Of a stretch of 64,000 bases of DNA, positions 22,924 through 33,600 are shown one piece after another (position 1 is the first letter of the stretch; every line of letters begins with the position of its first letter). The notes under the pieces were generated by a model, which saw nothing but the letters and a program-made list of their open reading frames with translations, ran no database searches and was not told the DNA's origin. The position numbers and the translations under genes were made by a program. This DNA is from Ligustrum vulgare. Its lineage: Eukaryota; Streptophyta; Magnoliopsida; Lamiales; Oleaceae. The stretch covers positions 31,218,129-31,282,128 of the forward strand of contig OY743180.1 of the NCBI GenBank assembly GCA_963555705.1, given 5' to 3'.

Positions 22924-23062
22924 AACGGGTCTAAGGTTTAATATACCTTAGGTTATTGAGTCGTGAGGCTTGGGTCTTCATGTTATCGTCCATCCACAAC
23001 CTGAATTTGGAACTTTTTGGCGTTTCTTTCGCGAGCATCCTGAACGAGATCACATCAGTCTC

Positions 23063-23415
23063 TAGACCAAATGATCAAACCTTTATTGGTACAAAATGAG
23101 TTTTTCGAAATAAATAATATGAAATGGTATAATTGTGTATAACAAGGCTAGATTAGTGGCCTAAGATTGCAATCAAGAAGAAGGTATTGATTTCGAAGAA
23201 ACATTTGCACCGGTTGCTAGATTAGAACCAATTCACATGCTTCTTTCTTATGCTTGACACAAAGAAATTACTCTCTATCTAATGGATGTCAAATTGCATT
23301 TTTAAATGGCTTTATTCAAGAATTTTATGTTGAGAAACCTTTCGGTTTCAAAAATCACGGATTTCCAAAAAATGTGTTTAAACTTAAAAAAGCTCTATAT
23401 GGTTTATTTATAACT
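23063..23415 (+). pseudogene. Copia reverse transcriptase remnant (N-terminal part)
   Basis: Sequence after the insertion reads as the beginning of copia RT. It includes RPNDQTFIGTK, a stop where the conserved tryptophan should be, VFRNK, NKARLVA, EEGIDFEETFAPVARLEPI, LMDVK, AFLNGFIQEFYVEKPFGF and LKKALYGL. Several stops and a frameshift interrupt it. The fingers/palm region with the YVDD motif and everything beyond are absent; the match ends near 23415. Confidence 0.85.
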
Positions 23416-23598
23416 CCATTGCTTTGATTATAACAACAAACAAGATACTTTTGTTTCTAACAAGTCTCATTTCTTGATATTTCATGTACAAATACTCTTA
23501 AGCATTCAAAGACTCAAATCGTCATCATTTGAAGAAGAAGTGATCCAAAGAGACTCAAAGAGAACATGAACATTGAAGATTATAGTCTAGAAGTTTTT
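23416..23598 (+). other. Unassigned copia 3' sequence before the solo LTR
   Basis: 183 bases between the RT remnant and the TSD at 23599. I recognise no coding domain. Phrases such as AAGCATTCAAAGACTC may belong to the beginning of the copia 3' LTR, but without a matching 5' copy the LTR start cannot be placed. Confidence 0.4.
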
Positions 23599-23603
23599 AA
23601 ACG

Positions 23604-24857
23604 TGTAACGCCCTAAAACCTATATCACGAAGGTTACTCAAATCATTCATTCGTTAGTAAGATATTTTGACTTGAAATAGGATGTAATAACAATTTTAAA
23701 GAATAACGCGGAATAACATAATTAAGTTTCATGTCGTACAAAAATATCAAATAGTTCAACATTGGTTTTGAGATTAAATAATACTTTGATTCGCAAATAA
23801 ATGTCTAACTAAATATTGAAAGAAAAATTTTAGTTTTCTTGATCTAGGGACACGGGCTCTGCCAGTAATCTCAACCTCCAACTTCGATCGATCAAGCATC
23901 TGTAAAATATTTTAAAATATGGAATGAGCATATGAATATACTCAGAAAAATCTCGTGCCAGTATTTTCAAAACTTAATATAAAAAGCAAGTAAATTACTC
24001 CATAACATACTTTTCTAGTGGAATAGAAACCATCTCATTTTCGATTTAGGTCTTACCCATTCTCAATAACAATTTCGGGTCTAGTCCTATGACTGGCTTT
24101 TGTAGATCTACATAATACCCTTTAGCATTACCCACAAGATCCTCATTACTATTAATTCGGATAACATAATAGAACATAAATTACTCAAACTTAAAATATT
24201 AAAAAGCAAAAATTCAAACCACTTGGCACACTAGGAAATCCATACCTTGTTCGTTAAATTGATCATAAACTTAAGTAATAAAGACTGGAAATTGTTTCCA
24301 AGCAAATCTAGAACGCGTCCGAAAACTTTATTCTTTTCTTTTTACTCTCAGCTCTTTACTTTCTTAGAATTGCATAAGTAACCGTGCACCTTTTGTATAA
24401 GTTCTCTAAATAATAGTATTGATGTAAACAATATGTTCATAAACAGATGTCTTTAAATAATGGGATTAGCCTACATAATTCATGCATCAACAGGTAATAG
24501 AATTGGCTTTGGAGTGAATAATCTTTATACAAACTGATAAAGGTTAAACTTGTAATTAGAATTCTAATAGGATTATTAATTAAGTTATAAGTTAGAATTC
24601 TAGTAAACAGCCAATAACTCATAAAATTCACATTTAAGTGAAATCCTAATTACATGAGGATAATTTCTAAAATGGATATGTTCAAATTATTTAAGTTTAT
24701 CAAAACACTTATCCGATAACTCATTAAAAGAAATAATTCAATAATTAATTTAACATCTCTAAAATAAATCTGTTAAATTATAATTACGTGCAAAATTCAT
24801 ATTACCAATTATTAGGACTATTAACACAAAGTCCCTAGAAAAATTCGAGATGTTTCA
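23604..24857 (-). mobile_element. Solo Tekay-like LTR (TSD AAACG)
   Basis: Plus-strand ends are TGTAACGCCC and GATGTTTCA, flanked by a perfect AAACG at 23599-23603 and 24858-24862. Length is 1,254 bp. It is collinear with the LTR fragment at 4757-5110 in the same orientation, which gives the minus-strand orientation. No internal domain is present. No gene is seen inside. Confidence 0.9.
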
Positions 24858-24862
24858 AAACG

Positions 24863-25783
24863 AATCTTCAATTAATATGTAAAGGTATTGACTCATCAAT
24901 CTTTAGCAAGTATTTAAAGCTCAAAACATTTTTCATCATTTATCACTTTCATAAAAAATATTCTTGACTCAACATAGGAAATAGATTTTGGAAAAAAGCA
25001 TTTTCATATAAAAATAATTTTCTGTAATATTCATACTTCGGTCAACCGAATATACCGGTCAACCGATATTTTGTTCAACCGAAACATCATTCTTGATCGA
25101 CCAAAACCCTAATGGTTCAAATCTTATAATGGCTATATTGCACTTTCGATCAATCGATGTACTCGACCGAAAATTGCTGATTTTCAATATCCTGTTCAAT
25201 AAATATCCATTCTATTTTATTGATAAAAGAATTATTTGCCAACACTTATATTGAAGTGTAAATATCTCTTCATACTTAACTTTTATGATCTATTATGAGA
25301 GATTATTGGTTGAAAACTTTGATTTAAAGATATACACTTTTTCATTATCTCTAATTCATCAAACTTTACAATATAAACACTTGAGCTTTACTATTTACTA
25401 TCTATCCTAACTCTCTAAATATTTGACTTGATTATATAATTTGTTAAAAGAGTTCTTTTAATTTTAAATTTATCATCTGTATTTTGGTGGCTTCGAGAGC
25501 CTTGTGAAAACTCAATTGTTGCTAAGGATAGGTGCTCCGTGTTGTAAATCACCTAAGAATAAGTGCTCTTTGTTGTAAATCACTTAAGGATAATGGCTCC
25601 TTATCGTAAGTCACTTAAGGAATTGGTATCCCTTTTTGTAAGTTACCACTATAGTAAATTTGACCTTACTCGAGACAGAGAGTTTGGTAATGAGGACGTA
25701 AAATATATTGTGTATCAGACCCCATTAAATTTGCTTGTCATCTTTACATTATTGCACTTTAATTTAAGTTGTTATATACATTA

Positions 25784-25831
<48 letters not shown>

Positions 25832-25984
25832 CAATACTTGATCTAAGTTATCCAATTGCATATTTACTTATCTTGTGACACTTTGAACATAAATCATGTG
25901 TAGTGATTTTGTTTTGAGATTAATTTTCGAAAATGTTTCAAAGATCAATTCAACTCCTCTTGTTTAGTCATTCTTGGGTAATCA
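24863..25984 (+). repeat. 3' LTR region of the copia element
   Basis: From about 25208 to 25984 this matches the 5' LTR (8500-9268). The upstream part (24863-25207) has no counterpart because the 5' copy is truncated, and it contains a cluster of CGGTCAACCG-type palindromes at 25038-25170. The end ATCA at 25984 corresponds to the 5' LTR end at 9268. The two copies differ at many positions, so the element is old. Confidence 0.7.
25785..25829. repeat. (TA)n microsatellite
   Basis: About 22 TA units inside the copia 3' LTR. The same place in the 5' LTR (near 9095-9110) has a short unrepeated sequence (GTTATAACTATTTAAG), so the tract expanded after insertion. Confidence 0.95.
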
Positions 25985-26782
25985 AGTTTATGATAAGAGT
26001 TTGCACATATACAAATTTCTTAAGGATGGGAGATCAGTTGTACTATTTCGTTTAACATTAGAACAAGCACTTGAAGATACAAAGAATGTGATGAAGGAAA
26101 GTGATCCAATGTTATCCTTGAAGAGGCAAATAAAAATCCTAGAACAAAATATTGCATGGGAGCGTAAAAATATTGTTGAATTGCAAAAGGGAAGTGAAAG
26201 AGAGGTTGTAGTTGAGTTGCAAAAAGAGCATCGTGATAGGAATGTTGAAAAGTTGGAGGGTGAATTGAAGAATGAGGTAGAAGATGGTGAATAAAAAAAT
26301 GAAGTGGGTCAAAACCTAAATGTTGAGGTAGAAAATAAAAATTTATAGTGTGAAGAGGAGGTGGTTGAGAATGAAAATGTGAAGTTAGAAGATGTGGTTA
26401 ATTTTGAAAGTGAAGAATTAAAAGAGGTGGTTGAGCAAGTGAGTGAAAAGATTGAGAGAGGTGAAAAACCTCGTGGTTCAAAATGATGAGGTGGTGGTAA
26501 AACATCATGAGTACAAGAATCCATATCTTATACTTGGAGAAATTAACAAATCCCTCCTTAGTTTGCTTAATTCTTTCTTGTAGGTTGATTATACTTGGGA
26601 GTTTGAGCCTCCACCTATGGACAAAGAAGTTCATGTTTCGATACATTCATGTTGTTCAAGTGATAAAGTACTATTACTTAATTCTATATCATGGAGGCAA
26701 GAACTTTCCATTTGTTCTAGTGGTGAGTTGATACACCATCAACAAAGCTATTATTCGGGATGAATCACCCTGAAAGAAGGAA
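25985..26782 (+). pseudogene. Family X gypsy remnant: protease tail and acidic linker
   Basis: The phrase FLKDGRSVVLFRLTLEQALED matches the segment after gypsy protease that reads 'dGk.v.L.pLtp.qv.eDq' and is equivalent to DGKKVVILSLSAEEV in the 16203-21620 element. It continues as a glutamate/lysine-rich, probably coiled-coil stretch to a TAA at 26292, then further similar sequence with stops to about 26480. RT, RNase H and integrase are absent between this and the LTR at 26783. A purine-rich GAAAGAAGGAA at 26772-26782 may be the polypurine tract. The inverted copy at 29709-30260 shares this region. Confidence 0.55.
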
Positions 26783-27726
26783 TGACGAGAATTATAGTAG
26801 GCTTGACAGGAAGATAAAATATTCAAAAAAAAAAAAAAAAAAAAAAAATCCATGTTGCATTGTCGAAGGTCTCCAAGACAAGCATGGCACGTTGGAAGAA
26901 GATTTAAAGCTAAAACAAGTGATCAAGTCAAGAGTCAAGCTAAGAATCAAGTGAAAACCAAAGAAGAATAAAAATCCACAAGGAATATGATTCAGGTTTT
27001 TGGTCACAGATTGAGACCCAGTTTTTGTATAGAAAACATTTGAATTTGGAAATTACTAATTCAGAAAGAAATGTAACCCTTTGAGTCTTCTTTCCAAAAA
27101 ACCTCTAATCATTATGATTGGACATTAGAAGAGAAAGTTATGATCAAAACATAAAGAATTGTACGAACATCAGTTTCACAACCAGAGGGTACAGTATATT
27201 ACCAAGCGATCGCTATCTTTAAAACTAAGCAATCACTTGGTTATTTATTTTAGAGTTTTGCATTTTTTTCTTATTTTTCTATTTTGCTATTACTTTAGTC
27301 CCATTAATGGCAGCTAGGTTGTTTAATTTTGTCCGTTACGCTTATAAAAAGGGGTTTTTCATTCATTGTAACTGAGATTATTGAGACTTTGATTATTGAA
27401 ATTTATTTAAGCGATTTTATTCTATAAAGGTGAAGATTCCCATTAAACGTTTTCTTAATTGAACTTTCAAACTTATCAAAGATTAATCTTCTTTGTGGCA
27501 TTTAATCTGAACTTATCAAATGTGTGGACAACCTTTGTGGCGTTCCACTATTATGATTCTTTCATCTGCATCTCAACGGGTATAAGGTTTAATATACCTT
27601 AGGTTCTTGTGTTTGGAGGTCAGGGTTGTATTGTTACCATCTATTCCAACTTGAATTTAGATCTTTCCAGGCATTCTTCAATTCAATTATGTAAGTTTGA
27701 TGTGTTCCCCAAAAGGAATCACATCA
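26783..27726 (+). repeat. Family X gypsy LTR
   Basis: Starts TGACGAGAATT after a purine-rich run and ends GGAATCACATCA; length is 944 bp. Similarity to the LTRs at 21995-22615 and 29022-29708 is visible in the repeated phrase AACTTATCAAA...TTGTGGC, the CATCTGCATCTCAACGGGT block and the terminus. It has a 24-base poly-A run (26825-26848). The sequence after 27726 has no primer-binding site, so this is a 3' LTR or an isolated copy. Confidence 0.65.
27343..27350 (+). promoter_or_regulatory. Possible TATA box in family X LTR
   Basis: TATAAAAA lies about 560 bases into the LTR. The surroundings (TTATAAAAAGG) fit a plant TATA element. No transcript data are available. Confidence 0.4.
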
Positions 27727-27949
27727 TATATTTTTTTGCCAAAACCTGAAAAAACATCTAGAATCTTGATCTTTGCAATGAAAGCACCTAAGCTTATGAG
27801 TCAATGATAGGTAGGGTATTGGGTAAGTTTACATCAATGATATGTAGGGTATTGGAGACCTTTTGGATCAACTGTAAGCCTCAGCAATTTTTCAAAGACT
27901 AACTTGCAAACGAGAAACCATCAACTCAAGATCAATAAAGAATACATCT
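27727..27949 (+). other. Unassigned spacer with a short duplicated phrase
   Basis: 223 bases between the family X LTR and a gypsy pol remnant. A 21-base phrase around GTAGGGTATTGG occurs twice, near 27802 and 27834. No gene is seen. Confidence 0.4.
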
Positions 27950-28994
27950 AAATACGAATTTTTGTTAGAAAAGTCATGTTTTTAGGACATGTTATCAAGG
28001 AAGGAATCTCAGTGGATCCTAGAAAGATCAAAGCATTAGTAAATGGGGCGAGACTAGCAACCCTAACAGAATTACCAAGTTTCCTTGGATTAGCAAGCTA
28101 TTAAGCTATTACCAAAGATTTGTACAAATATTCTAAAAAAATGTTACTATTCTAACTCGTCTTATGCATAAAAACATATCTTTTACGTGGATAGAAGAAT
28201 GTGAAAGAAGTTTTCAAGAACTAAAGTCTCGACTTACTACTACTCCCATCTTAAATATTCCAGATGGAACGGGAGATTTTACTATTTATAGTGATTGTTT
28301 GAGAATTGGATGAGGATGCATTTTGATGCAACACGGTAAAGTGATAGCATATGCGTCACGATAACTAAAGCCCTGTGAACAAAATTATACTATCCATGAT
28401 CTAGATTTGGTAGCTATTGTTTTTCGCTAAAGATGTGAAGACATTATCTTTATGGAGAAAAATACAAATTTTCACTAATCACAAAATTCTAGAATAATGC
28501 AAAAATAATTAAACATGAGACAAAGAAGATGGTTGGGATTATTAATATATTATTATTGTACTATCAACTATCGTCCTAGAAAAGCCAATGTGGTAGCTGA
28601 TGTACTCAGTAGAAAAAACTTTGACCCAGGGAATACCACATCTCCCATCAAGGAATTTTGTCATCTAGGCAGAGAATTTATGTACCCAAGGTAAATCAAC
28701 TACGTGAATGCATCTTGAGAGAGAATGTCAAACTCCCTACATGGTTCACCTAAGAACCACCAAATTATATCACGAAATCAAGACTTTATATTGCTTCCCT
28801 GATATGAAGCATGAGATAGCCTAATTCATGGAAAATTCTTTACTTGTCAACAAGTAAAAATAGAACATCAAAGGCTAGCAGGATTGCTTTAACCACTACA
28901 GATTCCTGAGTGGAAATGGGAAGAGATTACAATTGGTTTCGTAAGTAGACTATATAAGGTTTTGATGCCATATGGGTAATAGTCAACCGACTAA
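27950..28994 (+). pseudogene. Decayed gypsy pol remnant (RT end, RNase H, integrase start)
   Basis: Translation shows VMFLGHVIKEGISVDPRK and SFLGLASY at the end of reverse transcriptase, broken by stops. RNase H pieces follow: FTWIEECERSFQELKSRL, TIYSDC, a stop, [15 protein letters not shown], and a [21 protein letters not shown] block near 28560-28615. Pieces near 28860-28990 correspond to the integrase linker and the WVIVNRL block before the core. Frameshifts are frequent. It belongs to a chromovirus-like gypsy element different from the intact copy at 30680-35149. At 28995 the match ends abruptly at an LTR-like start. Confidence 0.75.
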
Positions 28995-29021
28995 TGATAT
29001 GTGCTTTATTAGCACTTATTT
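28995..29021 (+). repeat. 27-bp fragment of a Tat-like LTR start
   Basis: The first 27 bases (TGATATGTGCTTTATTAGCA onward) match the LTR start at 63677 (TGATAAGTTCTTTATTAGCA) with few differences. They begin exactly where the gypsy pol match stops and end where the family X LTR begins, so this looks like an LTR later interrupted or truncated. Confidence 0.5.
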
Positions 29022-29708
29022 TGACGTGATTCGAAGCGCGGAATTAACGTTGGAAAATTCCAAACCCAGGTTGTAGATGGACGCTGGAATCTTGACCCAA
29101 TATTCACAACACGAGGATCGACGATGTGGAATAAAGAACCAAGACTTTCGAAATGCCACAAGGATCTATCCAACTTCCTTGATAAGTTCGGGATGAACGC
29201 CACAAGAAATAATTCTTGATAAGTTCGAAGAAATTTATGGAATCCACCTATATATTTTATTGAATCCTCAATAAACTGTTTAATCGAATCAAAGATGTTT
29301 TTACAATGAATAGGAATAACATATAAATAATGAAAAATGACCTAACAACTAGAGTAGCAGCTAATGGGCTCAAAATAGAATTCTAATTAAATTAAAATAA
29401 CTAAAACTGAAAAGGAAATAAAAATCTTGCAAAAATCTTGTCGGGCATTAGTTACGACTGTAAGATGCATACGGGTTGATGGTTATGGCAGTGACACTGA
29501 GACTTACGTCTGTAAGTATGTTTTTTACTGGAATCTTCCATTTTCACCAGAGAATGATTTACGGCCGTGACAAGGTAGCTTACGGCTGTAAGTAGGGTTC
29601 TGATCCATTTTGGCTCTGTTTGATCTTTGAAGCTCTCTAAACCTGCTTGAGTTCTTGTTTTGGCTTGAATTGTAGTTCTTTTCGTCAAGCCTGGCATGAT
29701 TTGTATCA
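29022..29708 (-). repeat. Family X gypsy LTR, inverted copy
   Basis: On the minus strand it starts TGATACAAATCATGCC after a purine tract (GAAGACGGAGGG) and ends GAATCACGTCA; length is 687 bp. It shares landmarks with 26783-27726 (GGCTTGAC near the start, AACTTATCAA...TTGTGGC near the end). It also contains several TTACGGCCGTAA-like palindromes at 29448-29595. Confidence 0.6.
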
Positions 29709-30260
29709 TACCCTCCGTCTTCAGGATGATTCATCCTAAATCATAGCTTTGTTCATGATGTTTCATTGCTCCTCCTGGATCAAACGGAAAATTCTGGGCT
29801 CCATGACATGAATTCACTAAGTTGTACTCCTTAAATTGTTAAACATGAAGGTATTGACACGCAAGGTTAATTGCCCAAGGTTGATGTGATTCAAGCTCCC
29901 ATGTGCAATAAACCTACAAGAAAGATTTTAATAAAATGGAGAGGGAAATGTTAGTTTCTCTATGTACAAAGTATGGATCCTTGTACTCATGATACAACAC
30001 TTCCACTTCTTCTATTCACACCACGATGCTCTTCTCTTCCCCTCCAACATTCATTTTACTTTCTTGTTCATTCTCTTCTATCTATTTTCTCTCACGCCCA
30101 ACAACCTCTCCAAACTCCACATTTTCTCGCTTAACCACTGCTTCTACACTTTTGGACTCAACCAACTCTCCTAATTTTTCATGCCCAACCTCCTCTTCGA
30201 CATTACTCTTCAAGTTTTGATCATCTATATCAATTTTCAGAGTTTGCTCCACTACTTCTG
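29709..30260 (-). pseudogene. Family X gypsy 3' internal remnant, inverted copy
   Basis: The minus strand repeats the layout of 26300-26782: an acidic valine/glutamate-rich frame (30082-30282, e.g. EVVEQTLKIDIDDQN), the phrase around ATCATGAGTACAAGGATCC, and then non-coding sequence to the polypurine tract. It is cut at about 30260 by the Tekay LTR fragment. Confidence 0.5.
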
Positions 30261-30698
30261 ATACGTACCCATCTCGAATCACCCTATGTGGACCCGAGAC
30301 GTGGCGTGCGCCGATGATGGATGCCAGCTAGATACTGGACCCACCACCAAGGCTACTGAAACTTCTCGTAATACCCCATGATTTTAAAAAAAATTCGACA
30401 GAGTTCCCTTTAAATATTGGATATAACCTCCCTGTAACAAATCAACAAATCCTCAAACCACCCCATGTAAAATACTGGGAATCCATATCCCTTCCCATCA
30501 TCATATCAAAATCAAAAGAACTTATGCCTGCCCATCTAGTTCTTACTACATATCATCCATTCCACTTACATTTAATACATCAACATATCATTCTAATCAA
30601 CTAAGCACTTGACAAAACAATAACTCGAGAATGGACCGAGTTAAATATATATACATGAATCCCAAAAGAATGATGAAGACTAGAAACATACAACTAAA
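30261..30698 (-). repeat. Tekay 3' LTR fragment fused to pol
   Basis: This matches 35234-35672 over about 430 bases, then switches at a shared CTAAA (30694-30698) to pol sequence equivalent to 53893 onward. The end at 30261 reads TGATACGTACCC where the other copies have TGACACGACCCC. The fusion removed about 2.2 kb: the end of pol, the polypurine tract and most of the 3' LTR. Confidence 0.85.
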
Positions 30699-33600
30699 CG
30701 ATAAGCCACTGGACCAATTCGTTCAACAATCTTATAAGGTCCAATATATCTCGGACTCAATTTCCCCCGCTTGCCAAATCTCAACACACCTTTCCAAGGA
30801 GATAATTTAAGGAAAACTCTATCCCCAACAGCAAATTCAAGATCTTTCCTGCGTCTGTCTGCATAACTTTTTTGTCTATCTTGAGCTGCTTTTAACTTCT
30901 CTCTAATCACTTTCACCGTTTCTGTGGCTATCTGAATAAATTCTGGTCCTTCTAATCTCCTCTCGCCTACTTCACCCCAACAAACTGGCGTTCTACATTT
31001 CCTGCCATACAGTGCTTCAAAAGGAGCCATCTCTATACTCGAGTGATAACTGTTATTATAAGCAAACTCCATCAAACGCAGATGAGAATCCCAACTTCCT
31101 TTGAACTCTAGAACACAAGCTCTTAGCATATCTTCTAAGGTCTGTATGGTCCTCTCTGATTGACCATCTGTTTGTGGGTGGAAAGCTGTACTGAACTGTA
31201 GTTTAGTACCCAAAGCATCTTGCAAACTAGGCCAAAACTTGGAAGTAAATCTAGGATCTCTGTCAGATACAATAGACACTGGAGTCCCATAAAAACTGAC
31301 TATCTCATCCACATACAATTTTGCTAGTTTACTCAGAGAAAATGTAGCTTTGATCGGCAAGAATCTTGAAGTTTTGGTCAAACGATCGACAATCACCCAA
31401 ACACCATCATGTCCATTTTGAGTGCGAGGAAGACCAAATAAGAAATCCATAGTAATATGCTCCCATTTCCACTCAGGAATAGGCAGTGGCTGAAGAAGTC
31501 CAGCTGTTTTCTGACGATCGGGTTTCACCTGTTGGCAGACAAAACATGTCGATACAAACTCAGCAATTTCTCTTTTCATACCACGCCACCAATAATGCTC
31601 CTTCAGGGTATGATACATTTTGGTGCTACCTGGATGCATAGCATAACCTGAACTGTGCGCTTCTTCCAATATTTCTTTCTTCAATTCTGGAATATCAGGA
31701 ACACATAGCCTATTTCCCATAAATAATGCACCATCTCTGATTTCATAGTCTGTTCGCAAGCCAACAGTGACTTCTGCTTCCAAAGTTTTCAATGCCAAAT
31801 CCTGCAATTGAGCTTCTCTAACTTTGTTTATCAGAGTAGGCCTCACCTGAAAGTGAGCTAAGAGTGCCCCTGTAGTAGTTGTGGACAACTGAGCATGTAA
31901 GGTTCTAAATTCACCCATCAAAGCAGCACACATCGCACTAGATTTGGTGGAATGGCTACTGACCTTCCTACTCAAAGCGTCAGCAACTACATTAGCTTTT
32001 CCCGGATGATAATCAATTTTGCAATCATAATCTTTGATAAGTTCTAACCATCGCCTCTGTCTCAAATTCAATTCTTTTTGATCAAAGATATACTTCAAGC
32101 TCTTGTGGTCCGTGAATATCTGACATTTTTCACCATACAAATAATGTCTCCAGATTTTTAGTGCCAAAACCACTGCTGCCAATTCCAAATCATGAGTTGG
32201 GTAGTTTAGTTCATGCTTCTTCAATTGTCTAGAAGCATAAGCTATAACCTTTCCATTCTGCATTAAAACACAGCCCAAACCTTGGCGTGATGCATCGCTA
32301 TAGACTACAAACTCTTCACCTGGAGAAGGAAGAGTGAGTATAGGAGCGGAAACCAATCTACTTTTCATCTCTTGGAAGCTCTTCTCACATTCTGGTGTCC
32401 ACAAAAATTTCGAATCCTTTCGAGTCAAGCTAGTTAAAGGAAGAGCAATTTTGGAAAATCCTTCCACAAATCGACGATAATAACCCGCTAACCCAAGAAA
32501 ACTTCGCACTTCTGTCACATTAGAAGGGCGCTCCCATTTCATCACAGCTTCTGTCTTGATCGGATCTACATAAATGCCTTCTGCTGATATCACGTGACCT
32601 AGAAATACAACTTTATCCAGCCAAAACTCACACTTGCTGAATTTCGCATACAAATGCTTATCCCTCAAGGTCTTCAATATAATTTCTAGATGCTCTGCAT
32701 GTTCATCCTTGCTAGGAGAATATACCAAAATATCATCAATGAAAACAATCACAAATCTGTCCAGATAAGGATGCAAAACTCTATTCATCAAATCCATAAA
32801 TGCAGCTGGGGCATTAGTAAGCCCAAATGGCATCACCAAGAACTCATAATGGCCATATCGAGTCCTAAAAGCAGTCTTTGGTATATCAGCATCTTTGATC
32901 TTCAGCTGATGATACCCTGATCGTAAATCAATTTTAGAAAATACTGCAGGACCTCGAAGTTGGTCAAATAAATCATCAATGCGAGGTAACGGGTACTTGT
33001 TACGAATCGTAACTTTATTCAACTGTCTGTAGTCAATACATAGTCTCATCGTACCATCTTTCTTCTTCAAAAATAAGACTGGCGCTCCCCATGGGGAAAC
33101 ACTGGGTCTAATGAAACCCTTATCAACTAATTCCTTCAGTTGTACCTTCAATTCTTTTAACTCCGTTGGAGCCATTCTGTATGGTGCTTGTAAAATAGGT
33201 GCCGTCCCTGGAATTAAATCAATAGAGAACTCAACCTCTCTATCTGGTGGTAGTCCCGGAAGATCCTCTGGGAACACATCTGGAAAGTCTCGCACGACAG
33301 GGATATCCTCAAGTTTCGGATTAGTGAGTCTAATATCAATCACATTAGCTAAATATGCATGACAACCCTTTTTTAGCAATTTACGTGCATCCAAAGCGGA
33401 TATAACACATGATGGTAAAATTCTGCGTTCTCCAACAAGAACAAATTCAAGTTCTTCTGGCTTCCTGAATACAACTTCCTTGCGGAAGCAGTCGAATGTA
33501 GCCCGATGTTCAGAGAGAAAATCCATCCCCAAAATAACATCAAAATCATGCATATCAAGAGGAATTAAATCTGCCCGTAATTGATGATCATTCACCCTTA

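Larger units (their letters stand above)
21995..23057 (+). mobile_element. Internally deleted gypsy element of family X (TSD GTCTT/GTCTC)
   Basis: Starts TGATGAGTACC and ends GATCACATCA, flanked by GTCTT (21990-21994) and GTCTC (23058-23062). It contains a 5' LTR (21995-22615), a primer-binding site, about 270 bases of leader and only the last ~134 bases of the 3' LTR (22924-23057). No coding sequence remains. The 5' LTR and the 3' tail share the order of the LTR at 26783-27726 (phrases around AACGGGTCTAAGG and ATCACATCA), so all belong to one family. Confidence 0.8.
8488..25984 (+). mobile_element. Degenerate Ty1-copia retrotransposon carrying five nested insertions
   Basis: Order on the plus strand is truncated 5' LTR, initiator-Met primer-binding site, gag, protease, integrase, start of reverse transcriptase, 3' LTR region. 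Protease-integrase-RT order defines copia. Five elements interrupt it at 10562, 13928, 16203, 21995 and 23604, each with a 5-bp TSD. Removing them leaves about 5.8 kb. Most of RT, RNase H, the polypurine tract and any clear 3' LTR start are missing. Stops and frameshifts make it inactive. Confidence 0.85.

Noticed and set aside
25974..26294. A standalone 106-codon host protein gene
   Set aside because: The core phrase matches the gypsy protease-to-RT segment, and the following acidic stretch recurs in the inverted family X copy next to an LTR.
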